DNA from: Desmodesmus armatus | Lineage: Eukaryota > Chlorophyta > Chlorophyceae > Sphaeropleales > Scenedesmaceae | Reading direction: 5' to 3' | Assembly (NCBI GenBank): GCA_007449985.2 | Contig: VIIQ02000039.1 | Location: 124,001 to 188,000, forward strand | Length of the DNA stretch: 64,000 nucleotides | Shown: positions 23,301 to 34,382 of the stretch, piece after piece | Position numbering within the stretch: position 1 is the first letter of the stretch | Layout of the letters: the number at the start of each line of letters is the position of its first letter | The notes under the pieces: generated by a model | The model's database searches: none | What the model saw: the letters and a program-made list of their open reading frames with translations, nothing else | Told to the model about the DNA's origin: nothing | Made by a program: the position numbers and the translations under genes

Positions 23301-26300
23301 TGCACAATTGCTAGTGGACACAGACAACAAGCAGTGTTCTCATCGTGGTCCTCGCTGGCACTTCTACTATTGGCAGAACAGCTGCTTCAATCCAGGAACG
23401 GACGGCACAGGCGATTCTGTCCTGCCAAGGCACAGGTTCAATGAACGGCTTCATGTCCTGCATGATGAGCCGTACGGTGTTGCTAAGTGCACCTAGGTGC
23501 GTGCTGCTGCAAAGCCTGTTGGCAAACAGACCAGAAAGAAGCAAGATTGGCAGCGCCTCCTGCAGGTGGCTGGTGAAAGACTGCAGAGATGCCTGGCTTC
23601 CGAGACACGCCCTGAGCATTCAAGTCAGGCAGCACCAGAACCTGGCGTGACGTGGCCTTCTGAGGTGGTGCAACCACACACTTCGCGAGTTGTGCTGTTT
23701 TCCTGCCCTCACACCCGAGCATCAACACCTCAGTGATAAGGGCAACCCAGTGTGGCCATGACATGCAGCGTCACGCGAAGTGCTCCACCCTGCGACTGCA
23801 GGAGGTACTGCTGCCAACCCCCATGAACGTCAACACCATCCATGTCGCCGGCGAAGAGCTGCTGAACTTCATTGGGGTGCAGCAGTGGGCGGAGGAGAAG
23901 CTGGGCACTGCGCAGCCCCTACTCAACGGCGCCTTTGTACTTGTCCGTTCGGCACACGTTCCAGAGCTCAGTAGCAAGGAGGTTATGGAGGCATGTGGAT
24001 ACAGCGCCCGCACCAGCAGCAACGCCAACCGGTTCGCGCAAGCGGTCGACGACAAGATCCCCTTGCGGCTGCGGCAGATCCAGCGGGTGGAGTACAAGCC
24101 GGGGGATGCGGCGAAGGACGCGTATGTGCTGCTGGAGGGTGGTGGGCGCGTGCGCGCTGGCAAGGTCAGCAGCGACACGTTGCAAGATGTGACAGACTAT
24201 GAGGTGAAAGGGAGGGAGGCGGGGGTGGGTTGGGTTGGGGTGGTATCGTACAGGGTCAGCTGTTGAGCAGGGGAGACAAGCAGGGTTGGTTGTTTGCAGC
24301 TGGGGGGACGACAACATCCCCTTGCGGCTGCAGCAGATCCAGCGGGTAGAGTGCATGCCGGGTGATGCGGCGAATGACGCGTACGTGCTGCTGGAGGGTG
24401 GTGGGCGCGTGCGCGTGCGCGCTGGCAAGGTCAGCAGCGACACATTGCAAGATGTGACCGACTATGAGGTGAGGGGGAGGGAGGCCGGGGTGGGGTGGGT
24501 TGGGGTGGTATTCTACAGAGTTAGCGTTGAGCAGGGGAGACAAGCAGGGTTGGGTGTTTGCAACCGGGGGGACGAGAAGAGGGATCCCCTTGCGGCTGCG
24601 GTGCGTATGTGCTGCTGGAGGGTGGTGGGCGCGTGCGCGCTGGCAAGGTCAGCAGCGACACATTGCAAGATGTGACAGACTATGAGGTGAGAGGGAGGGG
24701 GGCCGGGATGGGGTGGGTTGGGGTGGTATCGTACAGGAGTAGCTGTTGAGCAGGGGGACAAGCATGGTTGGGTGTTTGGGGGGCGGAGGGATGTGGGGTG
24801 TAGCATGGTGGGGATTACCACGACTCACAGGACCGTGCGATTCTCGGACAGCGGGGGTCAGCCAAGTGGGACAGCAGGTGCGTCTGGCTCAACGGCGCCT
24901 GCGCCTGCGAGGCCGGAGCTTATCAGAAGAAGGATGTGCTGCTGCTGCTGCTGTTGCTGCCTTCTTTCTCTGTGCGCTGCTGCCCTTTCGCTCTGTGCCG
25001 CTGCTGCTTTTCGCCTGTATCTGTCTAAACCCTAAACCCTTCTTCCACCCAACCCAAACCCTGTTGTGCAGTACGTGTGCTGTGAGCTGGCGGAGCTTCA
25101 GGAGGGTCGGCTGCTCAAGGCCCTGCGTGTGTATGACATCGCACACGTGGCGTGGCGCATGAGGGTCTGCGGGGATCTGGAGCTCGCGATTGAGAAGTTC
25201 AACAAGGTATGGCGCTGGTGTGCCCCAATGCCTCCTTCACTCCATAGGCTGATGGTTGTCTGTGCTGGCTGAGCCAAGGATGCACACCAGCAACGCATAG
25301 AGTGCATGTCAGCTGTGTAGGTCGGCCGCATGCATGCCCTGCCTTACACATTGCTAACCTCCCTCCCGCCCAGCCTTCACATGTTTTGCACCCCTCACCT
25401 CTGTGCCGCATCCCGGCACTCAGTGTCTCCCACATCCATACCCTGCTGCCCCCGCTCCCCCACCCCTATGCTGCTGCCCCCCTCCTCCCCCCCCCCCCTG
25501 ATCTGCTGCCCACCCTCCTCACCCTACCCCTACCCCACCCCCACCCCACCCCCCGCAGGAGCAAGCTGAGTTGAAGGAGGCTGGTTGTGATGCTGACTGA
25601 GCCCATGGAGACAGAGCTCGATGCCCGTCCTATACACACCTGAGTTTTGTGTCGCACGCCCTGCCTCACACATTTCTCACCCAGGGCCTGCCCCTACCCC
25701 CACCCAGCATACACATATGTTTTCGAACCTTTGCACCCCTCTCTTCTGCGCCGCATGCACTCAGTGCCTCACACACCCCTGCCCTGCTGCCCCCCCCCCC
25801 CTCCCCCTCCCCACTCCTACCCCAACCCCAGGAGCAAGCTGAGCTGAAGGAGGCTGGGTATGATGCTGATGTGGTGGCAGAAGCCAGGCGGGTAGCGCTG
25901 GCCTCCCTCCCCACCCTTACCGTGCTGCCCCCACCCCACCCCTATTCTGCTGCCCACTTTTCACGCCCCTCCCCCCCCCCCCCCCCCGCAGGAGCAAGCT
26001 GAGCTGAAGGAGGCTGGGTATGATGCTGACGTGGTGGCGGAAGCCAGGCGGGTTGCGCTTGATGAGATCCGCAGCACCATGGCCAAGCTGCCGCCAATGT
26101 CCTGGGTGGACCCAAGTGTGAGCACACGGTCTTGCCTATCGAGTATGGTGCTGCCAGCAGACGCTGCAATGATAGTTGGGCGACATGCGGATCTTTATCA
26201 TGCACATCAACATCGCACATACTAGAGGCTTTGGTGGCTGTCAAGGGGTCAGACAACTGGTCACACCAGTGGTAACACACAAATATCTGGGACCCGGCCG

Positions 26301-29300
26301 TTGAGGGTGGACCCAAACCCCCTGGTCGCACCCAAACAAGGACCAACGCTGTTCTAGATCCTGTATACTCCGTAAGCTTTTGTCCCTGTCTGTTTCCTGC
26401 TCCCCCCCTTCCCCCCCGGGTGTGTCTGATGTCCTGCAGATCCTACTATACATTGAGATGAACCCCTTCGCGCGTGCTGAGTTCCCAGAGGAGGCCCGTG
26501 AGCCCCTCAACAGGGACCAGAGCGCCAGCCTCACACGCTTTGCCTCAGACGCTTGGCGTTCCTATGTCAAGAACAAGCTCACGGGAGTGCAGCCGCGGCC
26601 TATCACTGAGTATGTGCCCTGGAAGAAGCTGCCAGCTGAGGTGCGGGGGGCCATCAGTAAAGAAAGAGGTACAGTACAGTACAGTACAGTACAGTACAGT
26701 ACAGTACAGTACAGTACAGTACAGTACAGTACAGTACAGTACAGTACAGTACAGTACAGTACAGTACAGTACAGTACAGACCTTTGCCATGACCACCTTG
26801 CCCGTGTGCAATGCACAAATGTAGTGCAGTACAGGTACTGTGGACACAGCTCCATCATTGGCACTAGCCAGGCAGCCAGGGCTCGTGTTGTCCCATCTTT
26901 TGCAGCTTTCAGGGCGCTCTGGGAGACCTGAATCACTCGGCAATTGACTCCCTCTGCCGCGGTTCAAGTACTTGGTTAATGGGCTTGGGATGTAAGCGTG
27001 TAGGTACGGAGACAGACTGAGCATTGTGTTGTGTTTGAGCCCAGACGAAGCATTGCGAAGCACAATTGACACTCTCAATTGTGTATAACACTGCAGGAGG
27101 AAGAGGAGGCTGCGGGTGCAGCAGCGGCAGCACCCGGCGGGCAGCAGCAGGGCGCAGGAGCAGGGCAGTATGCAGCGGGTGCAGCGGCAGCCTACCCTGA
27201 CATGTCCTCCTATGGGACCCTCCCGCAGGGCATGGCAGGCATGCAGAACCCTCAGCAGCAGATCCCAGGCATGCAGTTCCAGCAGCAGCAGCAGCAGCCG
27301 ATGGGCTATGGTGCTGGGGGTGCGGTTCCAGGTGGGATGCTGGGGGGTGCAGTGGGCGGCATGGCAGGCGGAGCATACGGGAACATGCTGGGCGGTGGCG
27401 GGGCCATGCAGCAGCGAGGGGCAGGGCTGCTCGACATAGAAGATGAGGATGACGTCTTCGGTTTCTTTGACGACCCTTGGCTCCGATGGACCACAGTGGT
27501 ATGCAAGCAGGGGCCGGGGGGTTGGGAGGCACAGGGGGCCTGGGCGGTCCTGGCTCAGCAACAGCAGCAGTAGCTCCCGCCAGGGGGCTCTTGGGGGTGG
27601 GAATGTCCCTGGACGGACCCACTGGTATGAACCTACTGCAGCATGCGGCAGGCGGGAGCGGGAGTGCCTACGGCGGTGGGGTCAACCTGGGAGGTGGCGG
27701 AGGTGCGGATGCAGCAGGCGGGGCAGACTACAGCTACTGGGTGGCGAGAGGGAATGTGGAAGCGGCGGCTACGGACCCCCGCCGGGCACGTGCTGCCGCT
27801 GCTGCGGCGGGCAGGGGCGGCCCCAACCTCACTGGTGCCCTGGGGCCGATGTGGGGCGGGCAGAAGCCGCCACCGGGCATGGACAACATCGGGCTGGGCG
27901 GCAGGCAGCAGCAGCAGCGAGACCATGGGGATAGGGGCGCGCATGGAGATAGCGGGAGGGTGTCAGCTCTGGATCGGTTGAACAGCCCCCCTGGGGAACC
28001 ACCCAACAGGGGGCCAGGGAAGGACAGGAGCCCTGATCGAGGCCCGCGGCACAAACCCTCTGCATTCAACATGGACATGCGGCCCCTGCGGGAGCGCCCG
28101 GGGTACAGCAGCCGCAGCCCGCCTCGCAGGCGCAGCGAGGATGGCCGCCGCCGCAGCAGCCCTGGTGGTAGGGCCCCGTCCGGGGCCCGGCCTGTGTCCC
28201 GATCGCCGGTAAGGGTCCCCAGTAGGGCTCGCAGCAGGAGCCCCCCATCTGGAGGCCCTAGGGGTGCCGGGGAGAGGGACAGGCGGGGCAGGGGAGCGTC
28301 TCCGCCACCCGGCAGGGCCCCAGCAGCAGCAGCAGCGGCAGGAGCTGGTGGGCGCAATAGCTCGCGGCAGGGGCGCAGCGCGAGCCCGGTAAGGGGCAGG
28401 GACAGCAGGGGGCGTGAGTTCCGGGATGCGCGTGAACCCAAGGACGCACGTGACCCCAGGGATGTCAGCCCTGTGGGTACCAACAGCCTCAAGCGCAGGC
28501 GGGACGCCAGCACAGGGCGGCGTGGGCAGCCCGGCAGCCCCGTCGGCGGGAAACGCAGCCGCTGGGAGCAGCAGGACGCGCGATCAGACCCCCCGCGTGA
28601 CAGCAAGCGGGCCGGGGGCGGGCCGGACGCTGACGCTACCCGGCCCAGCGGGCAGTTCCCGGCCCGCCGTCAGGTGGGGACTTGGAGGCTGTGGCTCGGC
28701 GGTTTGATGGACGGTTGGAGGGGGCCGAGGGTATCTTTGGGGAGCTGCAGCTAGAGAAGGATGTGAAGAGTTGGCTGAGGGAGCTAGCGGAGTACGCAGG
28801 CCGGCCCCCTCGGCCGCTGGAGCAGCCGACCCCTATCAAGCTGGGCACTCTGGCGAAGCAGCTGCCGCTACCGCACAATGTCTTGAGCAGGTGGGTACTT
28901 GCATGCCGAAGTGCCACATTGTTGTTGCAATGGGTGCATGGCACCTGATCAGTGCATGCCGGCCATGCATGTGTCACATGGAGGGGTATTTCACTACAGG
29001 CCCATGGGTGACAAATGTTGTGATTTGTCACCACCAGAACCCTTTGCATCCTCCCTCCGTACTGAGCATACATTCTGCCTAGTGCTGAGTCGACAGTTGA
29101 TAACGCAAAATAGTTGGTAGGGGTGCGTCCACCTTACATGAGTAACTTGTGCGGTCAAGCGGTTCTGCAATCAAGTCTGTTGATGTGGCGAAGTACACTG
29201 ACACCCATGTACATGGCGCCCTTCCCTTGCAGGTATCAGACCATGACGCGCTTTGTGCAGGAGCGCCCGGAGATATCCTTTGCAGGCAGTGACAAGCACC

Positions 29301-30933
29301 ACATCATCCTGCTGCCCCAGCACCACGCCGAGCTCCTGTCCGCAAGGAGCGCTGCGCCCTCCCCATTCCAGCAGAAGCCGCGGTCTGCTGCAGGTGCAGG
29401 TGCAGGGGGTGGTGGTGGTGGGGACGGCAGCGATCCAGAGGACTACTTAGCAGGGCAACGGGGCAGCAAGCGCCGCGGCAGCACGGGGCGCAGAGAAGGC
29501 AGCATCGGCCGCGATCGTGATCGGGAGAGGGATAGGGATAGCGAGCGCGGCAAAGAGAGGCGCACGCCTGGCAGTGAGGGCCCGCGTGGCGGTGACAGGA
29601 GGGAGCAGCAGCAGCAGCCGGCGTGGCAGGAGGACCGGGAGCGGTGCGAAGGCCGGGGTGCGGCTGACCGGGGCCCTGCCAGCCCTCCACGGCGTGCTGG
29701 TGCTGGTGCTGCTGCTGCAGGGGCAGGGGCAGGGCCATCACCACCCTTCCCGGGCCTCCAAGGCCTCAAGAGAACCGCTACAGTTTGGGCACGGCCAGGA
29801 CAGGTGCCGGCAGGGACCCAATGGGGTGCCCGCCTCCTGTCCTGGAAGCGCACATAGCCGCGCAGGCACTTGGGGATTATGCGAAAAAGCTGGACGAGGC
29901 TTTACAGCGTGGCCATGGTAGGGAGCATGAGGAGGGGGCATACAAATTACTGCCCATGCCGCTCGCAGACAGGTAAGGGTTAAGGCTTGAGGAGGGTGTG
30001 GGGTGGGAAACGTTGTGCCGATAGGATGTCAGAAGGGTTCAGGGTTCCAGAAACACTTTTGCTGCAACTATCGTACCCCAAGAGCAGCTTGTTGAAAGCA
30101 AGTTGGCCCTGGGGTGTGAATGCTTGACAGCAAGCACCACATCAGTACAGCACAGGTGTTGAGGACGTAGTCCCAACCTCGGCTCTAGCCAGTGAGCCAA
30201 GGGCTCATGGGGGCGCCCACAGGGCCTATCAGTTGGTGTACTCCGGTTGCCCAGGTCAGGATGAGGGCGATAATATCAATCAGTTTGTGGCTGCAACACC
30301 TGCATTTTCTGCACAGGGTGAAACCGGGGCTCAAGCTGACCCTCAAGAAGCTTCTGGAGGACTACTACCCGCAGTTTGAGTTGCGGGCGGAGCGGCCCGG
30401 CGGACCCCAGTACGTGATGCGCCACCCCAACCCCAACCGCTCCATCAACACGAGGACCTGCCGCTTCTGGGTGAGCGCCACTGTTTAATCCCTAAACAGT
30501 CCCGTTCCTAGCATGAATGATGTGCGTCGTGCTGCAGTGTGTTGTGCTGCCTGCTGCTTGAGCTTGAGGACCTCCCGCTTCTGTTTGACAGGAGCAGCGT
30601 TGGACAGAAAAGTAGCCCCAGTTTTGACGTGCCTGTTCTTACATGCAATGCAGCATCTGTAATCAATCGCGGACCGGGCGCCTGGGGTTCCCCAGTCAAG
30701 GCAGCATCACCAGCTGCACCTTTAACCTCACTGGGAGTGATGCGGGGGCCGCTGCGTAGTAAAAGGTTCTTGCCTGATGCTGTGACTGTGACACATGCAG
30801 CACAGGACTCAATCTTGTTGTGTGGCTGTGACTAATGCTGCAGAACCCGCTGACGCTGAGTGGCTGCCAAAAGGGCGCAGGCTGCGACTTCAAGCACGAG
30901 CTGGTACCGAGCCGGGAGCACTTCAACGCTTGA
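20323..30933 (+). CDS. Protein B: large Gln-rich, SR-like protein with CCCH zinc finger
   Basis: The family is not recognised; it is a paralogue of protein A. Exons: 20323-21711, 22003-23256, 23802-24203, 25072-25206, 25992-26117, 26440 to about 26673, 27097-28890, 29233-29972, 30317-30470, 30844-30933. That gives about 2106 residues if three missing bases are allowed (near 27470, 28660 and 29740). Order: a Gln/Asp-rich region of ~460 residues; an Arg/Asp/Glu/Ser-rich SR-like region; LDKFLAKQKFVE; the ~134-residue domain beginning EVLLPTPMNVNTIHV; YVCCELAELQ; EIRSTMAKLPPMSW; ILLYIEMNP; a Gly/Met and RS-rich region; the domain VKSWLRELAEYAG; a further basic SR-like stretch; and VKPGLKLTLKKLLEDYYPQF. 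It ends in a CCCH-type finger (C-x10-C-x5-C-x3-H, from TCRFW to CDFKH). A nuclear RNA-binding role is inferred. The start could be 20230 instead. Phase across the GTACA microsatellite intron fixes the donor at the second repeat unit. Confidence 0.75.
24313..24690 (+). repeat. Two donor-side echoes of a protein B exon
   Basis: The 3' part of the exon 23802-24203 (IPLRLRQIQRVE to VTDYE, then GTGA donor) is repeated at 24313-24468 and, with an internal deletion, at about 24586-24690. The intron following each copy is also repeated, giving units of roughly 260-275 bp. The first echo is open and preceded by a TTTGCAG acceptor, so it could act as a cassette exon. Confidence 0.9.
25024..25040 (+). 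repeat. Short plant-type telomeric motif (CCCTAAA) in an intron
   Basis: CTAAACCCTAAACCCT contains two CCCTAAA units in an intron, close before the acceptor at 25071. Probably chance or a relic. Confidence 0.5.
25559..25991 (+). repeat. Two acceptor-side echoes of the protein B exon at 25992, with a C17 tract
   Basis: The start of the exon at 25992 (EQAELKEAGYDADVVAEARR) is present three times: about 25559-25600 (ends in an early stop), about 25833-25895, and the real exon. Each is preceded by a long C-rich tract and CAG. The tract before the real exon includes 17 consecutive C (25971-25987). Confidence 0.9.
26669..26778 (+). repeat. (GTACA)22 microsatellite starting at a splice donor
   Basis: Twenty-two exact copies of GTACA (110 bp) begin directly after the coding sequence ending AKERG-like in protein B. 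Every unit contains a GT, giving a ladder of possible donors 5 bp apart. Only every third one restores the phase 0 required by the next exon at 27097; the second unit (exon end 26673) is the first that does. Confidence 0.95.
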
Positions 30934-32060
30934 GCATTTGGCAGCGTGCTCTCCCCGCAGAGTGAGCTGCACCGCTCTTCTGTAAGGCACAGGTCAGCAG
31001 TGCTGGCGGTCGCTGCAGCTGGCTAGCTGGGCCGTTACGTTTTGTGCGCGTGTGAGCTAGCTGCTACTGCAGTTGCGTTGCTCAGTCTTGGGGTGGCAGG
31101 AAGCAGGGCTTCCGGCGAGCTGCCGTGCAGCGTGTTCGTCATCTGTGAGTTCTGTGCTGCATGCCAGCGGCTGGTTTGCAGTGTGGTGAGGCAGGGGGGG
31201 GGGGGCAGGGCTGGTAGCTGGGTCTGCAGTGTGCTGTGCGTATGTTGTTGCCAGGCAGCCTCTGCTTTGAGGTGTGTGGCAGCAGGCAGCCTGGATGGGG
31301 TTGGGTACAGGGTCTGGGGCCCTCTGTGTTCCCGGTGCAAAAGGTGCGTGGCTCAGCAGTGCCATTGTGGCACGGTGTCACAATCAGTGATTGTAGGTGG
31401 TCCGTGTGGTTGTGATCAGAAGCAATGCAGGGTGAAGGCGCTTGTTGTGGGTGCCGCTGGGTGGTTTGCAGGCATGAAGGCACTGTCGCAGCCCAGCAGG
31501 CATCTTGGCAATGTGTGGGGTGGGCAAGTGGAGTCCAAAGTGAATGAACAGGCTGTCAGGGCCTTGTGAATGCTCGTGTGTATGTCTTTGTAGTAGTGAC
31601 CAGGCCATATTTGGACTTCATCGTCGCATCCGTGTTTGAGCTTTCTTAGTCTGCATGTATGTCTGCTTGCTGTGCGGTGGACAGATCTGTCTCAAGCCAG
31701 CATTACATCATAGCGTATGTTGCGTGATGTGAAATGGCAGCAGCATGCCCAGTTTGAGGTCATGCTGCAGCTGGATTCAACCCATCATGGCTGGTGTGGA
31801 AATGGGGGGGGGGGTGTCAGCTGAGGCAACATTACTGCCTCAGCCTGCCACTCGTGGGTGTGGCTGTCAATGCGGCAAGTTTGCATTGCGCTGGCTGTGG
31901 CTGGGGCAGGGCCACTCTCTAGTTTCTGTGTACATGTGTTACTTGAGTGCAGAGAGCGTTATCCTTGTCCATTGCATATGCCTGTCAGAGTGTGGAGGGA
32001 GCCAATGTTGAACCTGTTGCTTTACAGGCCACCCCAGCAGGGCATTGTGAGGAGGGACAC

Positions 32061-32125
32061 TGCCTGTCACCATCCACAGACTGGATGGTGACAGCAACAG
32101 TCCAGTCTGTGGATGGTGACAGGCA
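32061..32125. repeat. Perfect 25-bp inverted repeat
   Basis: Positions 32061-32085 and 32101-32125 are exact reverse complements with a 15-base spacer. The spacer repeats part of the arm (TGGTGACAG). No T-run follows, so it is not a simple terminator. Confidence 0.95.
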
Positions 32126-32315
32126 CAGCGATTGCAACAGCAAGCTCTCCACCCAGCTAGGACAAACATTTGGGGCGCTGCTAGCATGGCCAACTTGCAG
32201 CAGCATTTTGCAGCAGACATTTGACTTGCTACATGCGAGTGATGTCCGCCATTGAACACGCCTGCGCCACAGGATACTTCAGAAGGATACATCAAAGCAA
32301 CCTGGTTGCTTCTTC

Positions 32316-32485
32316 CAAACACAGTCTTTGGCAACGCCGACAGGCGCACTTTGAATCTCAATCAGCAGTAAATGCAATTTGCCCAAGTGATGATCATATG
32401 AGCTTTACCATCAGCAGTATGACTCGATTGATCTATGAGCTGTATGCATCAGGCGAGCCCTGGAAGAGCTCATGCTGCACTTACT
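32316..32485 (+). repeat. Dispersed direct repeat, copy 1 (upstream of OPR gene)
   Basis: About 170 bp similar to 35023-35190, including the shared block GAGCCCTGGAAGAG. It lies about 350 bp before the OPR start codon. The second copy lies about 235 bp before the MSH7-like start codon. Confidence 0.8.
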
Positions 32486-32833
32486 AGTCCATGGAACTAT
32501 TGCTATCGGCTAGGCGTTCAGTGGATTATCCAAGGCAAGCAGGCGCACGCTACCGTTCACCGTTCAGTACCGGCAATCAATGCGTTAGGCGCGCCTTCTC
32601 GATCACCCACGCCACAAGAGCTTGTTATGATCTGATCATATAAGTGCAGCTGCTGTGAGGGTTCAACAAGCTGTTTTGCGCCATCCGCCATAACGGCCAA
32701 CCGTGCCACGGTTGACCAGGGCACGGGAGGGCACAGTGATCATGATGGAGCCAATAGCAGGCCCTAGTTTTCCCCATTGATTTGGTAGATATCAACCAGA
32801 GGCCTGAAACACGCGCTTTCTCTACCGTTCGCC

Positions 32834-34382
32834 ATGCTATCCCTGCTGAGTCGCCCAGATCTGTGCTGCAGCACCAGCAGGGGGAGCATCTCCTCTCATG
32901 GCGCCCTGCTGTCTCAGTTTTCACACTACAATATCCTTACACCATGCTCTGATGGGGGCAGCACCAGCGATTGCAGCTTCTCACCAGCCAACAGCATCAC
33001 CACCAGTACTGCTCAAAGCAGGAGGGTGGTGGTGTGCCACGCTGAGGGTCGCCCAATGTGGGCAAGGGGCACCCCAGAACCCAATCACGGCAACAGTGGT
33101 AGTGGTGGTGGTATGGGAGCGCTCATCACCAGGGAGATCAGCAGCTGTGACAGTGTGGCAGAGCTGGAAACAGTCTTCATCGAGTACGGCGGCACTTTCA
33201 ACTACATCAACGCTGCTGCGGCAATAACCAAGTATGCTAAGCTGCGCGACAGCAACATGGGTAGCCCGTTTTTCAAAAAAACTGGCTGTAGTGTGGCTGC
33301 AGCAGCTGCCAGAATCAGGTAGCCAGGGTTGTGCCAATGTCCTGTGGGCATGCAGCAAGCTGGGCAGCGCACAACACCCCGTGTGGACAGAAACCTGGCA
33401 GGCTTTCTTTCAACTTGTTAGCAATGACCTTTGCACACACCAGCCATCTTTGCGGCCACAAGATATCTCTAATGTGCTACACGCATGTGCCAAGCTGCGC
33501 CAGCAGCCGCAGCCTGACGAGCTGCTGCTGCTGCTGGAAGCTTTTGCACACCCTGTTGTGCTGGCCGCAGCAAATTCCCAACAAGCTGCCAACGTCATCT
33601 GGTCGCTGGGGCTGCTCAATGTCACCCCTGGGTGGGAAGCCGAAATCAGGCAGGAGCTGCTGCAACGGCTGTTGGCTCCACAGATGCTGGTTGCAGTAAG
33701 CACAGAGGCGGTACCGCAGCATGTCTCGAATGTGCTGATGGGTCTGGGTCGCATGTGCACAGGGTCAGCACCCCTGCTCTCTATAGCAGCAGCACAGGGG
33801 TTTGCTAGGCAGCTGCTGGCCGGTGTCCGGCTGAAGAGTGTGTCTGGGTGGGATTCTCAGGCAGTAACCAACACCATGTGGGCGCTGGGTGAGCTGCAAC
33901 TCAGGGATGAGGACTTCATCCAAGCTGCAGTTGCTGCCACTTCCATGTGGCTGCCTAAGTGCAATGGCAGTCAGCTCACCCAGGCGGCCACGGCATGTGC
34001 CCAGCTGCAGTATCGGAATGAGCACTTCATGGGGCTGCTTCTGCAGCAGGGTGAGCACATGCTGCAGCCCAGCATGCGCGGTAGGCAACGGCCTTTGTCT
34101 GAATCAGACAGGGGTAGCGTTGCAGCCATGTGCAGCTTGTCAGTGGTGTTGTTGGACATGAGGGGGCTTGCAGGCGCTGCACGCAAGCTTGTAGTAGACA
34201 GCAACATCAAGCAGCACAGCCGAGCACACCCCTCCAGCCTGCGCAGGCTGTGGGTGTTCCACAGCTGGCTGTTGGAGCACCAGCTGCTTGATGGGAAGGG
34301 CCTGACGGGATTTGTTAATCAGCAGCAGTTGCAGCAGGGTGCTAAGGAGGCAGCAGCATGGGGGGACAAGACAAGGCTGTGA
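32834..34382 (+). CDS. Octotricopeptide-repeat (OPR) organelle RNA-binding protein, with one frame break
   Basis: OPR proteins bind organelle transcripts and control their stability or translation; they are greatly expanded in chlorophytes. This is a single-exon gene of about 515 residues if one A is removed from the A7 run at 33275-33281. The first ~40 residues (MLSLLSRPDLCCSTSRGSIS) look like an organelle targeting sequence. The N-terminal segment GGTFNYINAAAAITKYAKL is typical of these proteins. Six OPR-like helices follow: CANVLWACSKLG, ISNVLHACAKLR, AANVIWSLGLLN, VSNVLMGLGRM, VTNTMWALGELQ and LTQAATACAQLQ. No RAP domain is evident at the C-terminus. Upstream of the A7 run the frame reads into a stop at 33322; downstream the other frame continues the protein smoothly. 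The organelle and RNA target are unknown. Confidence 0.85.

Larger units (their letters stand above)
30934..32833. other. Intergenic region between protein B and the OPR gene
   Basis: No gene supported. A TGTAA motif lies at 30981-30985, 48 bases after the protein B stop. The 175-codon Cys-rich ORF around 31042-31569 has no recognisable homology and is probably 3' UTR. The region holds a perfect hairpin (32061-32125) and one copy of a dispersed repeat (32316-32485). Confidence 0.55.

Noticed and set aside
25024..25040. Interstitial telomere signifying a chromosome fusion
   Set aside because: Only two CCCTAAA units, inside an intron of an intact gene; too short to mean more than chance.
27460..27510. 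A 36-bp mini-intron to explain the first frame break in protein B
   Set aside because: The only GT...CAG pairs in range have lengths divisible by three, so they do not change the frame, and they are too short for splicing.
31042..31569. 175-codon Cys-rich plus-strand ORF after protein B
   Set aside because: No start-site support, no recognisable domain, and it lies where the protein B 3' UTR should be.
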